Of a stretch of 64,000 nucleotides of DNA, positions 19,537 through 28,789 are shown in pieces (the first letter of the stretch is position 1; every line of letters starts with the position of its first letter). The notes beneath the pieces are model-generated. The model had not been told where the DNA came from. It ran no database searches and saw nothing but the letters and a program-made list of their open reading frames with translations. Made by a program: the position numbers and the translations under genes. Source of the stretch: Carboxylicivirga litoralis (GTDB taxonomy: Bacteria; Bacteroidota; Bacteroidia; Bacteroidales; Marinilabiliaceae); assembly GCF_025499605.1 (NCBI RefSeq), contig NZ_JAFMVC010000003.1:285677-349676 (forward strand), read 5' to 3'.

Positions 19537-22203
19537 ATGAAGCAATTTGCATTATTATTGCTGACTTTTTATCTACTAAGTTGTCAGCAAGAGCCAAGCG
19601 TCATTTATCAAGGCGATACCTTTTCATTATATAGTGACAAAGTCATTCAGGGTGAATACACAGCGCAGGTACACTCACCAACACATATCACTTCCGATTA
19701 TCAAAGTCCTGCCAATGCTACCTTTCCTAATTTTATAGAGTTTAAGTTTGCCATCAATGGTAAGGATAATGAGCTGCCAATTGGTGTCAATCATACTTTT
19801 TTACTTCAGGCCAATGATGATGGCACCATTCAATTACCAACACTAACCTTTGGTAAGCGCCATGCCGATGAGGTATCTGCTACACCAAGCGGAAGCATCG
19901 AACCTAATACTCCTTTGGTGATTAAAGTGGACGCCAGTGCCATAGTTAAATCGCTAAAAGAGAATGGTTACTACGAAACTTACAATGGTCAAAAAATTTA
20001 CAAAGAGGACTACAATGGTATTTATATAGCCGGTAACCTGGCGCCTCTTGGCTGGGATTTTGATAATTTAAATGGCCGTGTCGATCGTCAATTGAAAGAT
20101 GATAACAATGACGGTATATTCGAGATTACCTTATCGTTGAACCCATACAACCCTGATGATTTTACAGCCAAAGAGTGGACACTTCAACACGATATTAGTG
20201 CTTATCCGCAACTATACTCATCAACATCATTAGTTGATGCTTTATACAATTTAGCGTTGGATGAAACCGAGATGAACATTGAAGCCGATGGTACGTTCAG
20301 AACGGGTGAAGAATGGCCGGGAGTGTGGACGCGCGATGTGAGTTACTCTATTTTATTAGCTTATGCCTATACCAATACCGAGGTGGCTAAAACCAGCCTG
20401 ATGCGCAAAGTGAAGAACGAGCGTATTATTCAGGATACAGGAACAGGTGGCGCCTGGCCGGTATCGTCGGATCGCACTACATGGACATTAGCCGCGTGGG
20501 AAATCTATAAAGTAACTGGTGACCAACAATGGCTGGAAACTATCTATCCAATTATAAAAAACTCCGTTGAAGATGATTTGCAAACACTAAAAGATGACCG
20601 CTCAGCCTTAATAAAAGGCGAATCGTCGTTTCTGGATTGGAGAAAGCAAACCTATCCAGTTTGGATGAATGGTGTTGATATTTTTGAATCGCGCTGCCTG
20701 GGAACCAATGCAGTGCATGCTCAAACATACACCATATTAGCTGAGATGGCTCAATTGATGGGAGATGATGCATCGAGATATCAACACGAAGCACAGGAAG
20801 TTATAGTCGCTATAAATAAAGAATTATGGATGGACGATAAGGGCTACTATGCGCAATATTTATATGGACGAAATGAACTCTTGCTGTCTCCGCGCAGTGA
20901 AGCATTAGGAGAAGCTTTCACGGTTTTATTTGATATTGCAAATGATAATCGTGCTAAGCAGGTCGTAACCAATACACCGGTTGTTGATTATGGTGTGCCA
21001 TGTATTTACCCGCAAATACCAGAAATACCACCTTATCACAACAACGGCATCTGGCCTTTTGTACAAGCATATTGGAATTGGGCTTGTGCCAAAGCGGGTA
21101 ATGCGTCAGCCCTGGAACAAGGCTTAGCAAGCATGCATCGTGCAGCAGCTTTATTTTTGACGAATAAAGAAAACATGGTCGCCGATAATGGCGATTTCAG
21201 AGATACGGAGGTTAACTCCAATCGTCAGTTGTGGAGCGTGGCTGGTTATCTAAGTTCGGTGTATAGGATTTTTGCCGGTATGCAGTTTGAGTTAGATGGC
21301 CTGTATCTTAAGCCTTTTATTCCTAAAGCATATGGTACTCAGTTAAGATTAACCAACTTTAAATACCGCGATGCCACATTGGATATAACTATTAATGGCA
21401 ATGGTTCGCATATTAAGTCCTTTACTATTGATGGGCAACAGGCAGAACCAGTGGTTGATAAGAGTTTAACCGGGCACCATGTTATTGAGATTATTCTGGA
21501 GCAAACACAGCAATTGAGTAGTGAGAAGAAAGCAGTAGCTAATGCCTTTTCATTAAAAACTCCCCGGTTAACGGCTAATCGCAATAAGTTAAACTGGAAT
21601 CAGGTTGAAGAAGCAACCAGTTATGAGGTTTATAACAACGGCGTATTAGTTACCACTACCTCTAATACTGAATATATTGTTGAGCCTGGTGAGGTATATC
21701 AAGAGTTGGCCATTAAAGCTGTTTCTGATACTAACGAATCATTTTTAAGTAATGTAATAGCCATTTTACCTGATAATGCCATAACAATAGACGCATCTAA
21801 ACTTGGTGAAAAGGCTACTATAATGGCCAAGGGCTTTAATGGTAAAGGCTATATCGAACTATCGAAAAAAGCCAATACATCCATCAACGCAACTATTACT
21901 ATACATCAAGCTGGTAGCTACCTGATTCAAGCTCGCTACAGCAATGGTTCAGGTCCCGATAATACAGATAATAGGTGCGCTATCCGCACACTGTTTGTTA
22001 ATAGCAATAAAGCCGGTGTGATGGTGATGCCACAGCGTGGTAAAGATGAGTGGTCGAACTGGGGATACACCAATTTGATTAAAGCGAATCTTAATAAAGG
22101 AACGAATAAGCTAAGTATCCAATTCAAAGATTATAACGCGAATATGAATGGCGAGGTGAATTCCGCTTTGTTGGATGAGATTAGAGTTATTCCTGTGGAG
22201 TAA
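19537..22203 (+). CDS. Six-hairpin glycoside hydrolase lipoprotein with C-terminal FN3 and CBM-like domains
   Basis: An 888-aa predicted lipoprotein (lipobox LLSC, Cys16) involved in polysaccharide breakdown. Seen: an N-terminal beta-rich region (about 20-230, including GNLAPLGWDFDN and DDNNDGIFEITLSL) and an alpha/alpha-barrel catalytic region (about 235-630) with PGVWTRDVSYSILLAYAY, GGAWPVSSDRTTW, SSFLDWRKQTYP, and NRQLWSVAGYLSSVY. These are followed by an FN3-like module (about 680-745) and a CBM35/6-like domain to the end. The exact GH family is not assigned; GH63, GH78 and GH94 share this fold. It lies 5' of a GH97 gene in the same direction, so joint action on alpha-linked glucans or similar is plausible. 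Confidence 0.7.
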   Translation: MKQFALLLLTFYLLSCQQEPSVIYQGDTFSLYSDKVIQGEYTAQVHSPTHITSDYQSPANATFPNFIEFKFAINGKDNELPIGVNHTFLLQANDDGTIQLPTLTFGKRHADEVSATPSGSIEPNTPLVIKVDASAIVKSLKENGYYETYNGQKIYKEDYNGIYIAGNLAPLGWDFDNLNGRVDRQLKDDNNDGIFEITLSLNPYNPDDFTAKEWTLQHDISAYPQLYSSTSLVDALYNLALDETEMNIEADGTFRTGEEWPGVWTRDVSYSILLAYAYTNTEVAKTSLMRKVKNERIIQDTGTGGAWPVSSDRTTWTLAAWEIYKVTGDQQWLETIYPIIKNSVEDDLQTLKDDRSALIKGESSFLDWRKQTYPVWMNGVDIFESRCLGTNAVHAQTYTILAEMAQLMGDDASRYQHEAQEVIVAINKELWMDDKGYYAQYLYGRNELLLSPRSEALGEAFTVLFDIANDNRAKQVVTNTPVVDYGVPCIYPQIPEIPPYHNNGIWPFVQAYWNWACAKAGNASALEQGLASMHRAAALFLTNKENMVADNGDFRDTEVNSNRQLWSVAGYLSSVYRIFAGMQFELDGLYLKPFIPKAYGTQLRLTNFKYRDATLDITINGNGSHIKSFTIDGQQAEPVVDKSLTGHHVIEIILEQTQQLSSEKKAVANAFSLKTPRLTANRNKLNWNQVEEATSYEVYNNGVLVTTTSNTEYIVEPGEVYQELAIKAVSDTNESFLSNVIAILPDNAITIDASKLGEKATIMAKGFNGKGYIELSKKANTSINATITIHQAGSYLIQARYSNGSGPDNTDNRCAIRTLFVNSNKAGVMVMPQRGKDEWSNWGYTNLIKANLNKGTNKLSIQFKDYNANMNGEVNSALLDEIRVIPVE

Positions 22204-22262
22204 TGATAACCCCTCTCCCTTCAGCTTTCTCCCCTGGTAGAGAATTAGCGTGGCTCCCAAAA

Positions 22263-22300
22263 TCTTCCCCTTGGGGAGGTACCTGAAAGGCGATGGGGGA
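22263..22300 (+). repeat. Dispersed intergenic repeat CTTCCCCTTGGGGAAG, copy 1
   Basis: The sequence has a near-palindromic CTTCCCCTTGGGGAGG core followed by a short spacer and AAGGCGATGGGGGA. The same module recurs at 59155 and 61006 with an intact CTTCCCCTTGGGGAAG palindrome. This copy is the most diverged and sits between the two GH genes. Confidence 0.75.
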
Positions 22301-22406
22301 TGATACGTTACTTCAAGTATTGGAAATAACCGAATAATTGAACGACAGCACACTGTTCAAGACAGGAGGCTGAAGTATTTTTGAAAAAATCAAAATACAA
22401 TACACC

Positions 22407-24419
22407 ATGCACACAAAATTATTAGCCATTTTACTGTTAGCCATTGGGCTTATGGGCTGTAAGCAAAATAAAATATTACAATCGCCCGATGGTCAGATTC
22501 TGACAACCATTCAGTTGATTAATGGCAAGTTATCATACCAGGTGATGAAGGGTGAGGAGTTGGTAATACAAACATCTTCTTTAGGATTTAAGCTAAAAGA
22601 ACATGGCGATTTAGTTGATGGTTTTACATTGCTCGACAGAAGCAGGGCAGAAATGAATGAGTCATGGACTGCTGTTTGGGGGCCTCGTAAAAAGATGGTG
22701 AATCACTATAATGAGGCACGATTGGCTTTAAAGCATGAACCAACGAATATACTAATGAATGTTGTTTTTAGGGCATTTAACGATGGTGTGGCATTCCGTT
22801 ACGAATTTCCGGAGCAGGAAGGCTTGAATGAGTTCATTATAATGGATGAGTTAAGCGAATTTGCTATGGTTGGTAATCCAACTACCTGGTGGATAATGGC
22901 TGATTTCGATAGCTACGAAAAACTTTATAACGAAACGCCTCTTTCAAAGGCAGAGTGGGTTAATACGCCCGTTACCATGCGCACCAATTCAGGTTTGCAT
23001 ATCTCATTGCATGAAGCAGCTTTGACCAATTATAGTGGCATGACATTAAAACAGATTGGTAAAGGCAAGAAAAACACCTATGTTTCACACTTGGTGCCTT
23101 GGGCCGATGGTGCTAAAGTAAAAACAAAGGCCGGCATGCACACACCCTGGCGAACGATTACCATTGCTGATAATGCAGCTGCTTTGGTGGAATCGGATAT
23201 GATTATAAACCTGAATGAACCTTGTAAGATTGAAGATACCTCTTGGATTGAACCAATGAAGTACATGGGTATTTGGTGGGGCATGCACATTGGTACCGAA
23301 ACCTGGACAGAAGGTAAGCGTCATGGAGCCACAACAGAAAATACCATGCGTTATATTGACTTTGCTGCCGATAATAATGTACAAGGACTCGTTGTTGAAG
23401 GCTGGAATGCTGGCTGGGACAAATGGGGAGCTAAAGATGCCTTCGATCATGTAACACCGGCAGCCGACTATGATTTGAAGAAAGTGGCTGCTTACGCCAA
23501 AGAAAAGGGAGTGGAGCTGATTATGCATCACGAAACGGGTGGCGATGCTGTTGGTTATGAGGCTTTGATGGATTCGGCTTATGCTTTGTGTGAGCATCTG
23601 GGCATTAAAGCGCTTAAGACGGGCTACGCAGGTGGTATCTATCCGCGCGGTGAGCACCATCATGGTCAGTACATGGTGGAGCATTACCAAAAAGTAGTCA
23701 CCACTGCAGCTCAATACGGCATCATGATTAATGCCCATGAACCGATTAAAGCAACGGGTAAACGACGTACCTGGCCTAATATGATGACACGTGAAGGCGT
23801 TCGAGGTATGGAGTGGAACGGATGGAGCGATGGTAATCCACCATCACATACAGTAACTATTCCGTTTACACGTATGCTGGGAGGTCCGGTTGATTATACC
23901 CCAGGTACTTTTGATATCCTGCTAAAGAATTTTGAAGATGAACGTGTTCCCTGGAACTGTGATGATATCAGCCAGACACGAACACACACAACCTTAGCAA
24001 AGCAATTGGCTCTATTCGTTATACTATATAGCCCCATGCAGATGGCCAGTGATTTAGTGGATAACTATATCAATCATCCGGCCTTTGCCTTTATTGCCAA
24101 TGCCAACATTGATTACGATGAAACAAGGGTGTTGAATGCTGAGGTGGGGCAATACATCACCACTGCACGTCGAACAGGAAATAATTGGTTAGTTGGTTCG
24201 GCTACCAACGAGAAAGCACGAGACATTAGTATTATGCTTGATTTTCTCGATAAAGATAAAACTTACGAAGCAACAATATATGCCGATAAAGAAGGTTGCG
24301 ATTGGTTGAATAATCCGGAACAATACACCATTACCAAACAAACCGTGAAGCATGGCGATAAAATCACCATGAGGTTAGCAGCCGGTGGTGGGCAGGCGTT
24401 AAGTATTACTGCTAAGTAG
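22407..24419 (+). CDS. GH97 alpha-glucosidase (SusB-like), lipoprotein
   Basis: A 670-aa exo-acting alpha-glucosidase of family GH97. Seen: signal peptide with lipobox LMGC (Cys18), the N-terminal beta-sandwich with WTAVWGPRKKMVNHYNE, and the (beta/alpha)8 domain with YMGIWWGMHIGTETW. The three glutamates of inverting GH97 are visible: Glu376 (HHETGG), Glu445 (NAHEP) and Glu469 (RGMEW). Their spacings of 69 and 24 equal those of SusB (439, 508, 532), so the inverting glucosidase branch is supported rather than the retaining galactosidase branch. No SusC/SusD pair accompanies it. Confidence 0.93.
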   Translation: MHTKLLAILLLAIGLMGCKQNKILQSPDGQILTTIQLINGKLSYQVMKGEELVIQTSSLGFKLKEHGDLVDGFTLLDRSRAEMNESWTAVWGPRKKMVNHYNEARLALKHEPTNILMNVVFRAFNDGVAFRYEFPEQEGLNEFIIMDELSEFAMVGNPTTWWIMADFDSYEKLYNETPLSKAEWVNTPVTMRTNSGLHISLHEAALTNYSGMTLKQIGKGKKNTYVSHLVPWADGAKVKTKAGMHTPWRTITIADNAAALVESDMIINLNEPCKIEDTSWIEPMKYMGIWWGMHIGTETWTEGKRHGATTENTMRYIDFAADNNVQGLVVEGWNAGWDKWGAKDAFDHVTPAADYDLKKVAAYAKEKGVELIMHHETGGDAVGYEALMDSAYALCEHLGIKALKTGYAGGIYPRGEHHHGQYMVEHYQKVVTTAAQYGIMINAHEPIKATGKRRTWPNMMTREGVRGMEWNGWSDGNPPSHTVTIPFTRMLGGPVDYTPGTFDILLKNFEDERVPWNCDDISQTRTHTTLAKQLALFVILYSPMQMASDLVDNYINHPAFAFIANANIDYDETRVLNAEVGQYITTARRTGNNWLVGSATNEKARDISIMLDFLDKDKTYEATIYADKEGCDWLNNPEQYTITKQTVKHGDKITMRLAAGGGQALSITAK

Positions 24420-24438
24420 TGGTTAAATAAAACAGTGT

Positions 24439-24488
24439 AGGATGCTATTTTAATTGCATGTTGTAATTGAGATAGCATCCTTTTTATT
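24439..24488 (+). terminator. Terminator after GH97 (GGATG hairpin family, copy 2)
   Basis: The arms AGGATGCTAT and ATAGCATCCT (24439-24448, 24472-24481) are perfect complements, followed by TTTTTATTTTA. The outer GGATGC/GCATCC is shared with the 25289 and 27819 elements. Confidence 0.8.
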
Positions 24489-24528
24489 TTACTATTTTTA
24501 CGCTCATAATTAACCTCAATACACTACA

Positions 24529-25191
24529 ATGGACGTAAAAATAGAAGCTGGATGGAAACAGGTATTGCAGCCTGAGTTTGATAAGGATTACTTTAAAGAG
24601 CTGACCGAATTTGTTCGCTCAGAATACCAAAGTAAAACCATTTATCCTCCTGCCTCACAAATATTCAATGCTTTTGATTTATGTCCGTTTGAAAATACCA
24701 AGGTGGTGATTTTAGGGCAAGACCCTTATCATGGTCCCAACCAGGCGCATGGCTTGTGTTTTTCAGTTAATAGAGGCATTAAGATGCCACCTTCACTGGT
24801 AAATATTTACAAAGAGCTGCACACTGATGTAGGTATTGATATACCCGATCATGGTAACCTGGAGCATTGGGCCAAACAAGGCGTATTACTTTTAAACGCT
24901 ACACTTACCGTTGTGGCACACAATGCCGGCTCGCATCAAAAACAGGGCTGGGAGCAATTTACCGATGCCGTGATAAAAACCGTTGCCGATCAATCGGAGA
25001 ATGTGGTGTTTGTATTGTGGGGAGCCTATGCACAGAAAAAGGCACAACTGATTGATAGCAACAAGCACCTGGTGCTTAAGTCGGTTCATCCTTCTCCCTT
25101 ATCTGCTCATCGAGGATTTTTCGGGACTAAACATTTTAGCAAGGCCAACGAGTATTTGGTAGCGAATGGGAAAGAGGCGATAGGTTGGTAG
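24529..25191 (+). CDS. ung: Uracil-DNA glycosylase (family 1)
   Basis: It removes uracil from DNA in base-excision repair. The 220-aa length is normal. Seen: the water-activating motif [18 protein letters not shown] (about residues 64-81; Asp and His catalytic), LLLNATLTV, and the DNA-intercalating loop [13 protein letters not shown] near the C-terminus. A single gene, it converges on the T9SS protein across a long hairpin. Confidence 0.97.
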   Translation: MDVKIEAGWKQVLQPEFDKDYFKELTEFVRSEYQSKTIYPPASQIFNAFDLCPFENTKVVILGQDPYHGPNQAHGLCFSVNRGIKMPPSLVNIYKELHTDVGIDIPDHGNLEHWAKQGVLLLNATLTVVAHNAGSHQKQGWEQFTDAVIKTVADQSENVVFVLWGAYAQKKAQLIDSNKHLVLKSVHPSPLSAHRGFFGTKHFSKANEYLVANGKEAIGW

Positions 25192-25288
25192 TTAATTAGG
25201 AGCAATTCGATTAGATGTGAGACTGTGAGAGATGAGTAGTGAGCGATTTACGTCTTGTTTAAAAATCACTGTGTATTTTATAAAATAA

Positions 25289-25335
25289 CAGGATGCGATC
25301 TTTATTACCATCATGCAAATAAAGATCGCATCCTG
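25289..25335. terminator. Long bidirectional hairpin (GGATG family, copy 3)
   Basis: The 18-bp perfect arms CAGGATGCGATCTTTATT and AATAAAGATCGCATCCTG surround an 11-nt loop, between convergent ung and the T9SS gene. It shares the 17-mer GGATGCGATCTTTATTA with the element at 27819. Confidence 0.85.
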
Positions 25336-25358
25336 CTTTATTCTTATCAACCAGCTTT

Positions 25359-27152
25359 TTATTCAATAATCAATTGCTTTTTAACAACTTTGTCGTTATA
25401 AATGAGATGCACAAAGTAAAGACCTGGTTTCAAACTAGAAATATCAATCTGATTTTTCTTGCCTTTCAGTTTTTGTTTTTTAACCAATCCTTTACGCTCA
25501 CTCCATATTTGTATTTCGTATGACTCCGGCACTACAGTTAATTCACTGGAGGTACTCATCATATTTACAATGGTTTCTGACTTTACTTCACTAATTGTTA
25601 TGTTTAAAGTTTCAGATGCTGGGTTTGGGGATATTTCCATACTCAATGGAAAGCCACCACTATTTGGGGTAAGCGTATTAATCATAATATCTTCACCGCA
25701 TGTATTTGAAGCTATAGCCATGGCACCTATAAATCCACTTGAGCTTGTCATAATACTGCAAGTGTTACCATTATCTACATAATAGGCCGAAGAAGGCGTT
25801 ACATCCCAGCTAATATTAGCAGTAAAATCATGGCTGTATGCTTCAAAAGTTACAACTGTTCCAACGTTCTCTTTAACCACTTCACCATATTCAACTTCTT
25901 CACCAAATTCATTATATCTGTAAATGTCAGGTTCTCCTGCCCAAACTAACTTCGGGTTTAAATCAGCACTTGTTGAATAACTATCTGTTATTGTGGCATT
26001 GATTGTTGCTCTTCCTGTTATTTGGTCTGCTTTGAATGTACAAGGGTTAGAACCCTGAACCGATACTCTTGTTAGTAATGAATTCCAAGTGATGGAATAG
26101 CCTGGTAATAAGTTGTTAATTGAATAGGAGTAGGCACCTGTGCATAATAATGCACTTCCTGTAATTCTAGGTAGTGTAGCAGTTGTAACAGTGGCTTTAT
26201 CACTTACTTCAGAAGAGCCAGCACTGTTTTTTGCATACACATAGAAATCATATGTTTCGTCCGGACTTAAGCCTGGAATAGTAAATGATGTTGTAGTGAC
26301 ATTATTACCAACCGTAGTTGTTTCTCCATTGTAATACATATTAACATCATAGCTTGTTGCACCTGCCGATGCATTCCATGAAAGCTTTACATTTGTATAT
26401 TTAATATCTGAGAAAGATAAGCCTGTTACTTTAGCTGGTGGTGTTGAGACATTTTCTGAGGCGCTTTGAGAATTACCTGCCATATCAACCGCTGTAACAC
26501 TTAGCGTATAAGAAGTATTTGGTGAAGCATTAAAATCATAACTACTTCCACCTGTTGCTGCAATTGTTTTTGAACTGGACCCTAGCTTAAGTACATAGTG
26601 TTTAATGCCTCCAATACCGGCACTTGTATTGTTTGTGGTGTAAGTATTCGACATATTATCCCAACTGCTCCATCCGTAAACATGAACAGTTTTACTGGTA
26701 GTGTAGTACGAAAAGGTTGGTGTATCAGGCTTTGAACTATCAACAATAATATACTGGTCATTTCCACTAAAAGGAACGGTGTTATTGTTGCTATCTATGC
26801 CATCAAAAACTAAAGGGAGTGTATAAACATTTTCGGTAGTACCACTCGGCACAGTAATAGTAAACTGAAAAGTGCCCGTTTGCGACGGTTGAATGGCCAT
26901 GCTTTCTGTTGAAAAACTCATCCAGTCTTGTACATTGCCCATGGCGTATTTTCTAATGGAAACTGTATAGCCAACCGAACGGCCGTTCGTCACCTTTACC
27001 TCAAAGGTTTTTGTAGCTCCCGGTTTTAAAGGAACGATATAGTCGCCATGGTTTTCGGTAGATTCTACAGTTACTATAAAGTCTTGTGCAATGCTATTTG
27101 TACTTACCAATATCAGGAATAAAAGGATTGAAATTTGTATTAGGTTTTTCAT
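25359..27152 (-). CDS. Secreted FN3 protein with T9SS type A sorting domain
   Basis: A 597-aa secreted protein. Seen: signal peptide (MKNLIQISILLFLILVSTNSIAQ); an N-terminal beta-domain resembling the conserved module of alpha-galactosidase NEW3-type proteins (GATKTFEVKVTNG); a first FN3-like stretch; a clear FN3 domain (AKVTGLSFSDIKYTNVKLSWNAS through VYAKNSAGSSEVSDKATV, about residues 240-325); an Ig/PKD-like region; and a C-terminal type A sorting domain starting at SPNPASETLNITI and ending KPGLYFVHLIYNDKVVKKQLIIE. Export through the type IX system and surface anchoring or release are expected from that tail. Function is otherwise unknown. Confidence 0.8.
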   Translation of the reverse strand: MKNLIQISILLFLILVSTNSIAQDFIVTVESTENHGDYIVPLKPGATKTFEVKVTNGRSVGYTVSIRKYAMGNVQDWMSFSTESMAIQPSQTGTFQFTITVPSGTTENVYTLPLVFDGIDSNNNTVPFSGNDQYIIVDSSKPDTPTFSYYTTSKTVHVYGWSSWDNMSNTYTTNNTSAGIGGIKHYVLKLGSSSKTIAATGGSSYDFNASPNTSYTLSVTAVDMAGNSQSASENVSTPPAKVTGLSFSDIKYTNVKLSWNASAGATSYDVNMYYNGETTTVGNNVTTTSFTIPGLSPDETYDFYVYAKNSAGSSEVSDKATVTTATLPRITGSALLCTGAYSYSINNLLPGYSITWNSLLTRVSVQGSNPCTFKADQITGRATINATITDSYSTSADLNPKLVWAGEPDIYRYNEFGEEVEYGEVVKENVGTVVTFEAYSHDFTANISWDVTPSSAYYVDNGNTCSIMTSSSGFIGAMAIASNTCGEDIMINTLTPNSGGFPLSMEISPNPASETLNITISEVKSETIVNMMSTSSELTVVPESYEIQIWSERKGLVKKQKLKGKKNQIDISSLKPGLYFVHLIYNDKVVKKQLIIE

Positions 27153-27221
27153 TTCGTTTGTTTTTAAATTATTTTTTTACACACCTTATGGAATTTCCAT
27201 TTTTCATTGAATTGAACCCTT

Positions 27222-27755
27222 TTAGAGCATTTGTGCCCCAGCAAAAAAGTTGAATCTGGGCTGCGACTTGGAGACTGCCTTGTCCGCTTGTCCACCACCC
27301 AGGTAGTCTATTAGTATATTCCAGTCTTCGGGCGTTGCCACGCGCCAGCCTTTGGGTGCAATGTTGCGGCTGTCGGCTACGGCATACCAGTTATAGAGGC
27401 GGCCATAGGTAGCTATGGTGTCCAGGTCCTCGGTGTTATTGTAGTTGCAATAGGCCGCTACTGCCTGTATACTCCACTTGTCGTTGTCGGTAATATTGGG
27501 TAGGGCATCGCCATTGCGAAAACGGGTAACACGAAGGTTTTCGGCCATACAGGTTTGCTTACCAATCTTAATGGTTTTGTATACATTGCCATCAATATCG
27601 TTTACTGTTCCGTATTTCTTGTCCGGGTTAAAAATGGCTGTGCTGTGCCCGTTTAGTTCGTTGTCGGGTGGCGGGTCGCTGTTTTTATCGCACCCTAAGC
27701 TAAGTAGCAATAGAGGGAGTAAGGTTAATAGTGTTTTTCTTTTCATCTGTTTCAT
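27222..27755 (-). CDS. FISUMP-domain lipoprotein, C-terminally short
   Basis: A 177-aa lipoprotein (lipobox LSLGC, about Cys22) with the FISUMP (Fibrobacter succinogenes major paralogous) domain: GTVNDIDGNVYKTIKIGKQTCMAENLRVTRF, GRLYNWYAV, and APKGWRVATPEDWNILIDYLGG. Family members normally continue for about 80 residues with GFSALPGGYR- and WWSS-type motifs. Here the reading frame ends soon after GGG with unrelated sequence (QPRFNFFAGAQML), so the gene is probably 3'-truncated or frameshifted. A start at 27746 is equally possible. Function of the family is unknown. Confidence 0.65.
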   Translation of the reverse strand: MKQMKRKTLLTLLPLLLLSLGCDKNSDPPPDNELNGHSTAIFNPDKKYGTVNDIDGNVYKTIKIGKQTCMAENLRVTRFRNGDALPNITDNDKWSIQAVAAYCNYNNTEDLDTIATYGRLYNWYAVADSRNIAPKGWRVATPEDWNILIDYLGGGQADKAVSKSQPRFNFFAGAQML

Positions 27756-27818
27756 TCTCAGGTGATTTTAGGGGTTAATAAATATAAGATTAATTGATTA
27801 TTCTTAAGTTGCGTAATC

Positions 27819-27867
27819 GGATGCGATCTTTATTATCAAGATAGGTGTTAAGATCGCATCCTGTTTT
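27819..27867. repeat. GGATG-family hairpin, copy 4
   Basis: The 12-bp perfect arms GGATGCGATCTT and AAGATCGCATCC (27819-27830, 27850-27861) are followed by TGTTTT. It lies downstream of the minus-strand gene at 27915-28589 and is a relative of copy 3. Confidence 0.75.
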
Positions 27868-27914
27868 ACATTCTGTGAATCACTATAGCTATCAGCTAAT
27901 AACCAGGGGCTAAA

Positions 27915-28589
27915 CTACTCCTCTTCCTCCACCTTCATGCCGGCACGTAGGTCAACAATAACGCGTGCTGCCAGGTAAGTGTTATACACCTTTGGCTGGC
28001 TGGTTTTTAGTAGCTCCATCAACTTGTCAATTTTGTTACGCAATAAGTCGTTGGCTTCCAGCATCAGGCTATTCAGCTCTTTAGTTGCTTGCGAGCGGGT
28101 TACAATGGCCGAGCGAGGCGATGCAATAAGTGCCGAAAAATCGTCAATCTCTTTTTTTAGCTGCGTTACATCTTCTACTGTTTGGCCAAAGTCGGCCAAA
28201 ACATCACCTAGTTGCACAGCCTCATTATATACATTTTGGCAGGTAGTTCTTACTTTTTCGTCGGGCATGCGTTCCAATTGCGAGGCCGATACAGCACACC
28301 TGGCTTGCAGGTCGGGCATGTCGTTCACTTGGGCATATACATACATGGTAGCAGCCAGCTTCACCGTCGCGTCTATCATTTCGGCTTCTTCTTTGAGTTT
28401 TAGCTGTCGGGCACCTGTGGTATTGCCTTGCTGTATCTGGTGTACAGCTTCAATTCTGGCTACCAGCTCATTAAAATTAACGATAAAGCCTTCAAGGGCT
28501 TTAATCAGATTAAGCTCAGTTGGGTAAGTACCAAACACGTTTTTTACAGCCATAAACATGGCCATTTTGTTGCGTTGTTTTGCATTCAT
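27915..28589 (-). CDS. Uncharacterised helical protein (Bacteroidota-type)
   Basis: A 224-aa soluble, mostly alpha-helical protein without signal peptide or recognised catalytic motif. Long amphipathic helices with heptad-like spacing (LNLIKALEGFIVNFNELVARIEAV; VTQLKKEIDDFSALI; LLRNKIDKLMELL) suggest a helical bundle. The acidic C-terminus ends MKVEEEE. I recognise it only as a type common in this phylum. A 20-bp perfect palindrome lies 35 bp upstream of the start, a likely repressor operator. Its composition and organisation resemble the DUF6261-type protein at 61126-61857, but I cannot show homology. Confidence 0.65.
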   Translation of the reverse strand: MNAKQRNKMAMFMAVKNVFGTYPTELNLIKALEGFIVNFNELVARIEAVHQIQQGNTTGARQLKLKEEAEMIDATVKLAATMYVYAQVNDMPDLQARCAVSASQLERMPDEKVRTTCQNVYNEAVQLGDVLADFGQTVEDVTQLKKEIDDFSALIASPRSAIVTRSQATKELNSLMLEANDLLRNKIDKLMELLKTSQPKVYNTYLAARVIVDLRAGMKVEEEE

Positions 28590-28623
28590 AGTTTATCAAT
28601 TTTGTTTGATTAAAATGAGCCTC

Positions 28624-28643
28624 ACTAATGAGTACTCATTAGT
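28624..28643. promoter_or_regulatory. 20-bp perfect palindrome, probable operator
   Basis: ACTAATGAGTACTCATTAGT is its own reverse complement over all 20 bases. It sits 35 bp upstream of the minus-strand gene ending at 28589, in the promoter position. The form resembles operators of TetR-family repressors, but no TetR gene is in the window. Confidence 0.55.
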
Positions 28644-28789
28644 TAATTGCAGAAAATGAGAAACGTAATAAGTTTTTTAGAGCTTATTTTTTATTGTTAT
28701 GACGAATCATTTAATATTTTATGTAAACATATAAATTTCTTTGATGTATATCCCAATTGTCAATCTAGTTAAAATAACAATATATATAA

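Noticed and set aside
23085..23738. 217-codon open frame on the minus strand opposite the GH97 gene
   Set aside because: It lies wholly within a gene with clear catalytic motifs on the plus strand, and its translation (many His and Ser, no domain) has the look of an antisense shadow.
27979..28527. 182-codon plus-strand frame opposite the 27915-28589 gene
   Set aside because: Ser/Ala-rich with no start signal. The minus-strand frame is longer, has a palindromic operator ahead of it and a hairpin behind it.
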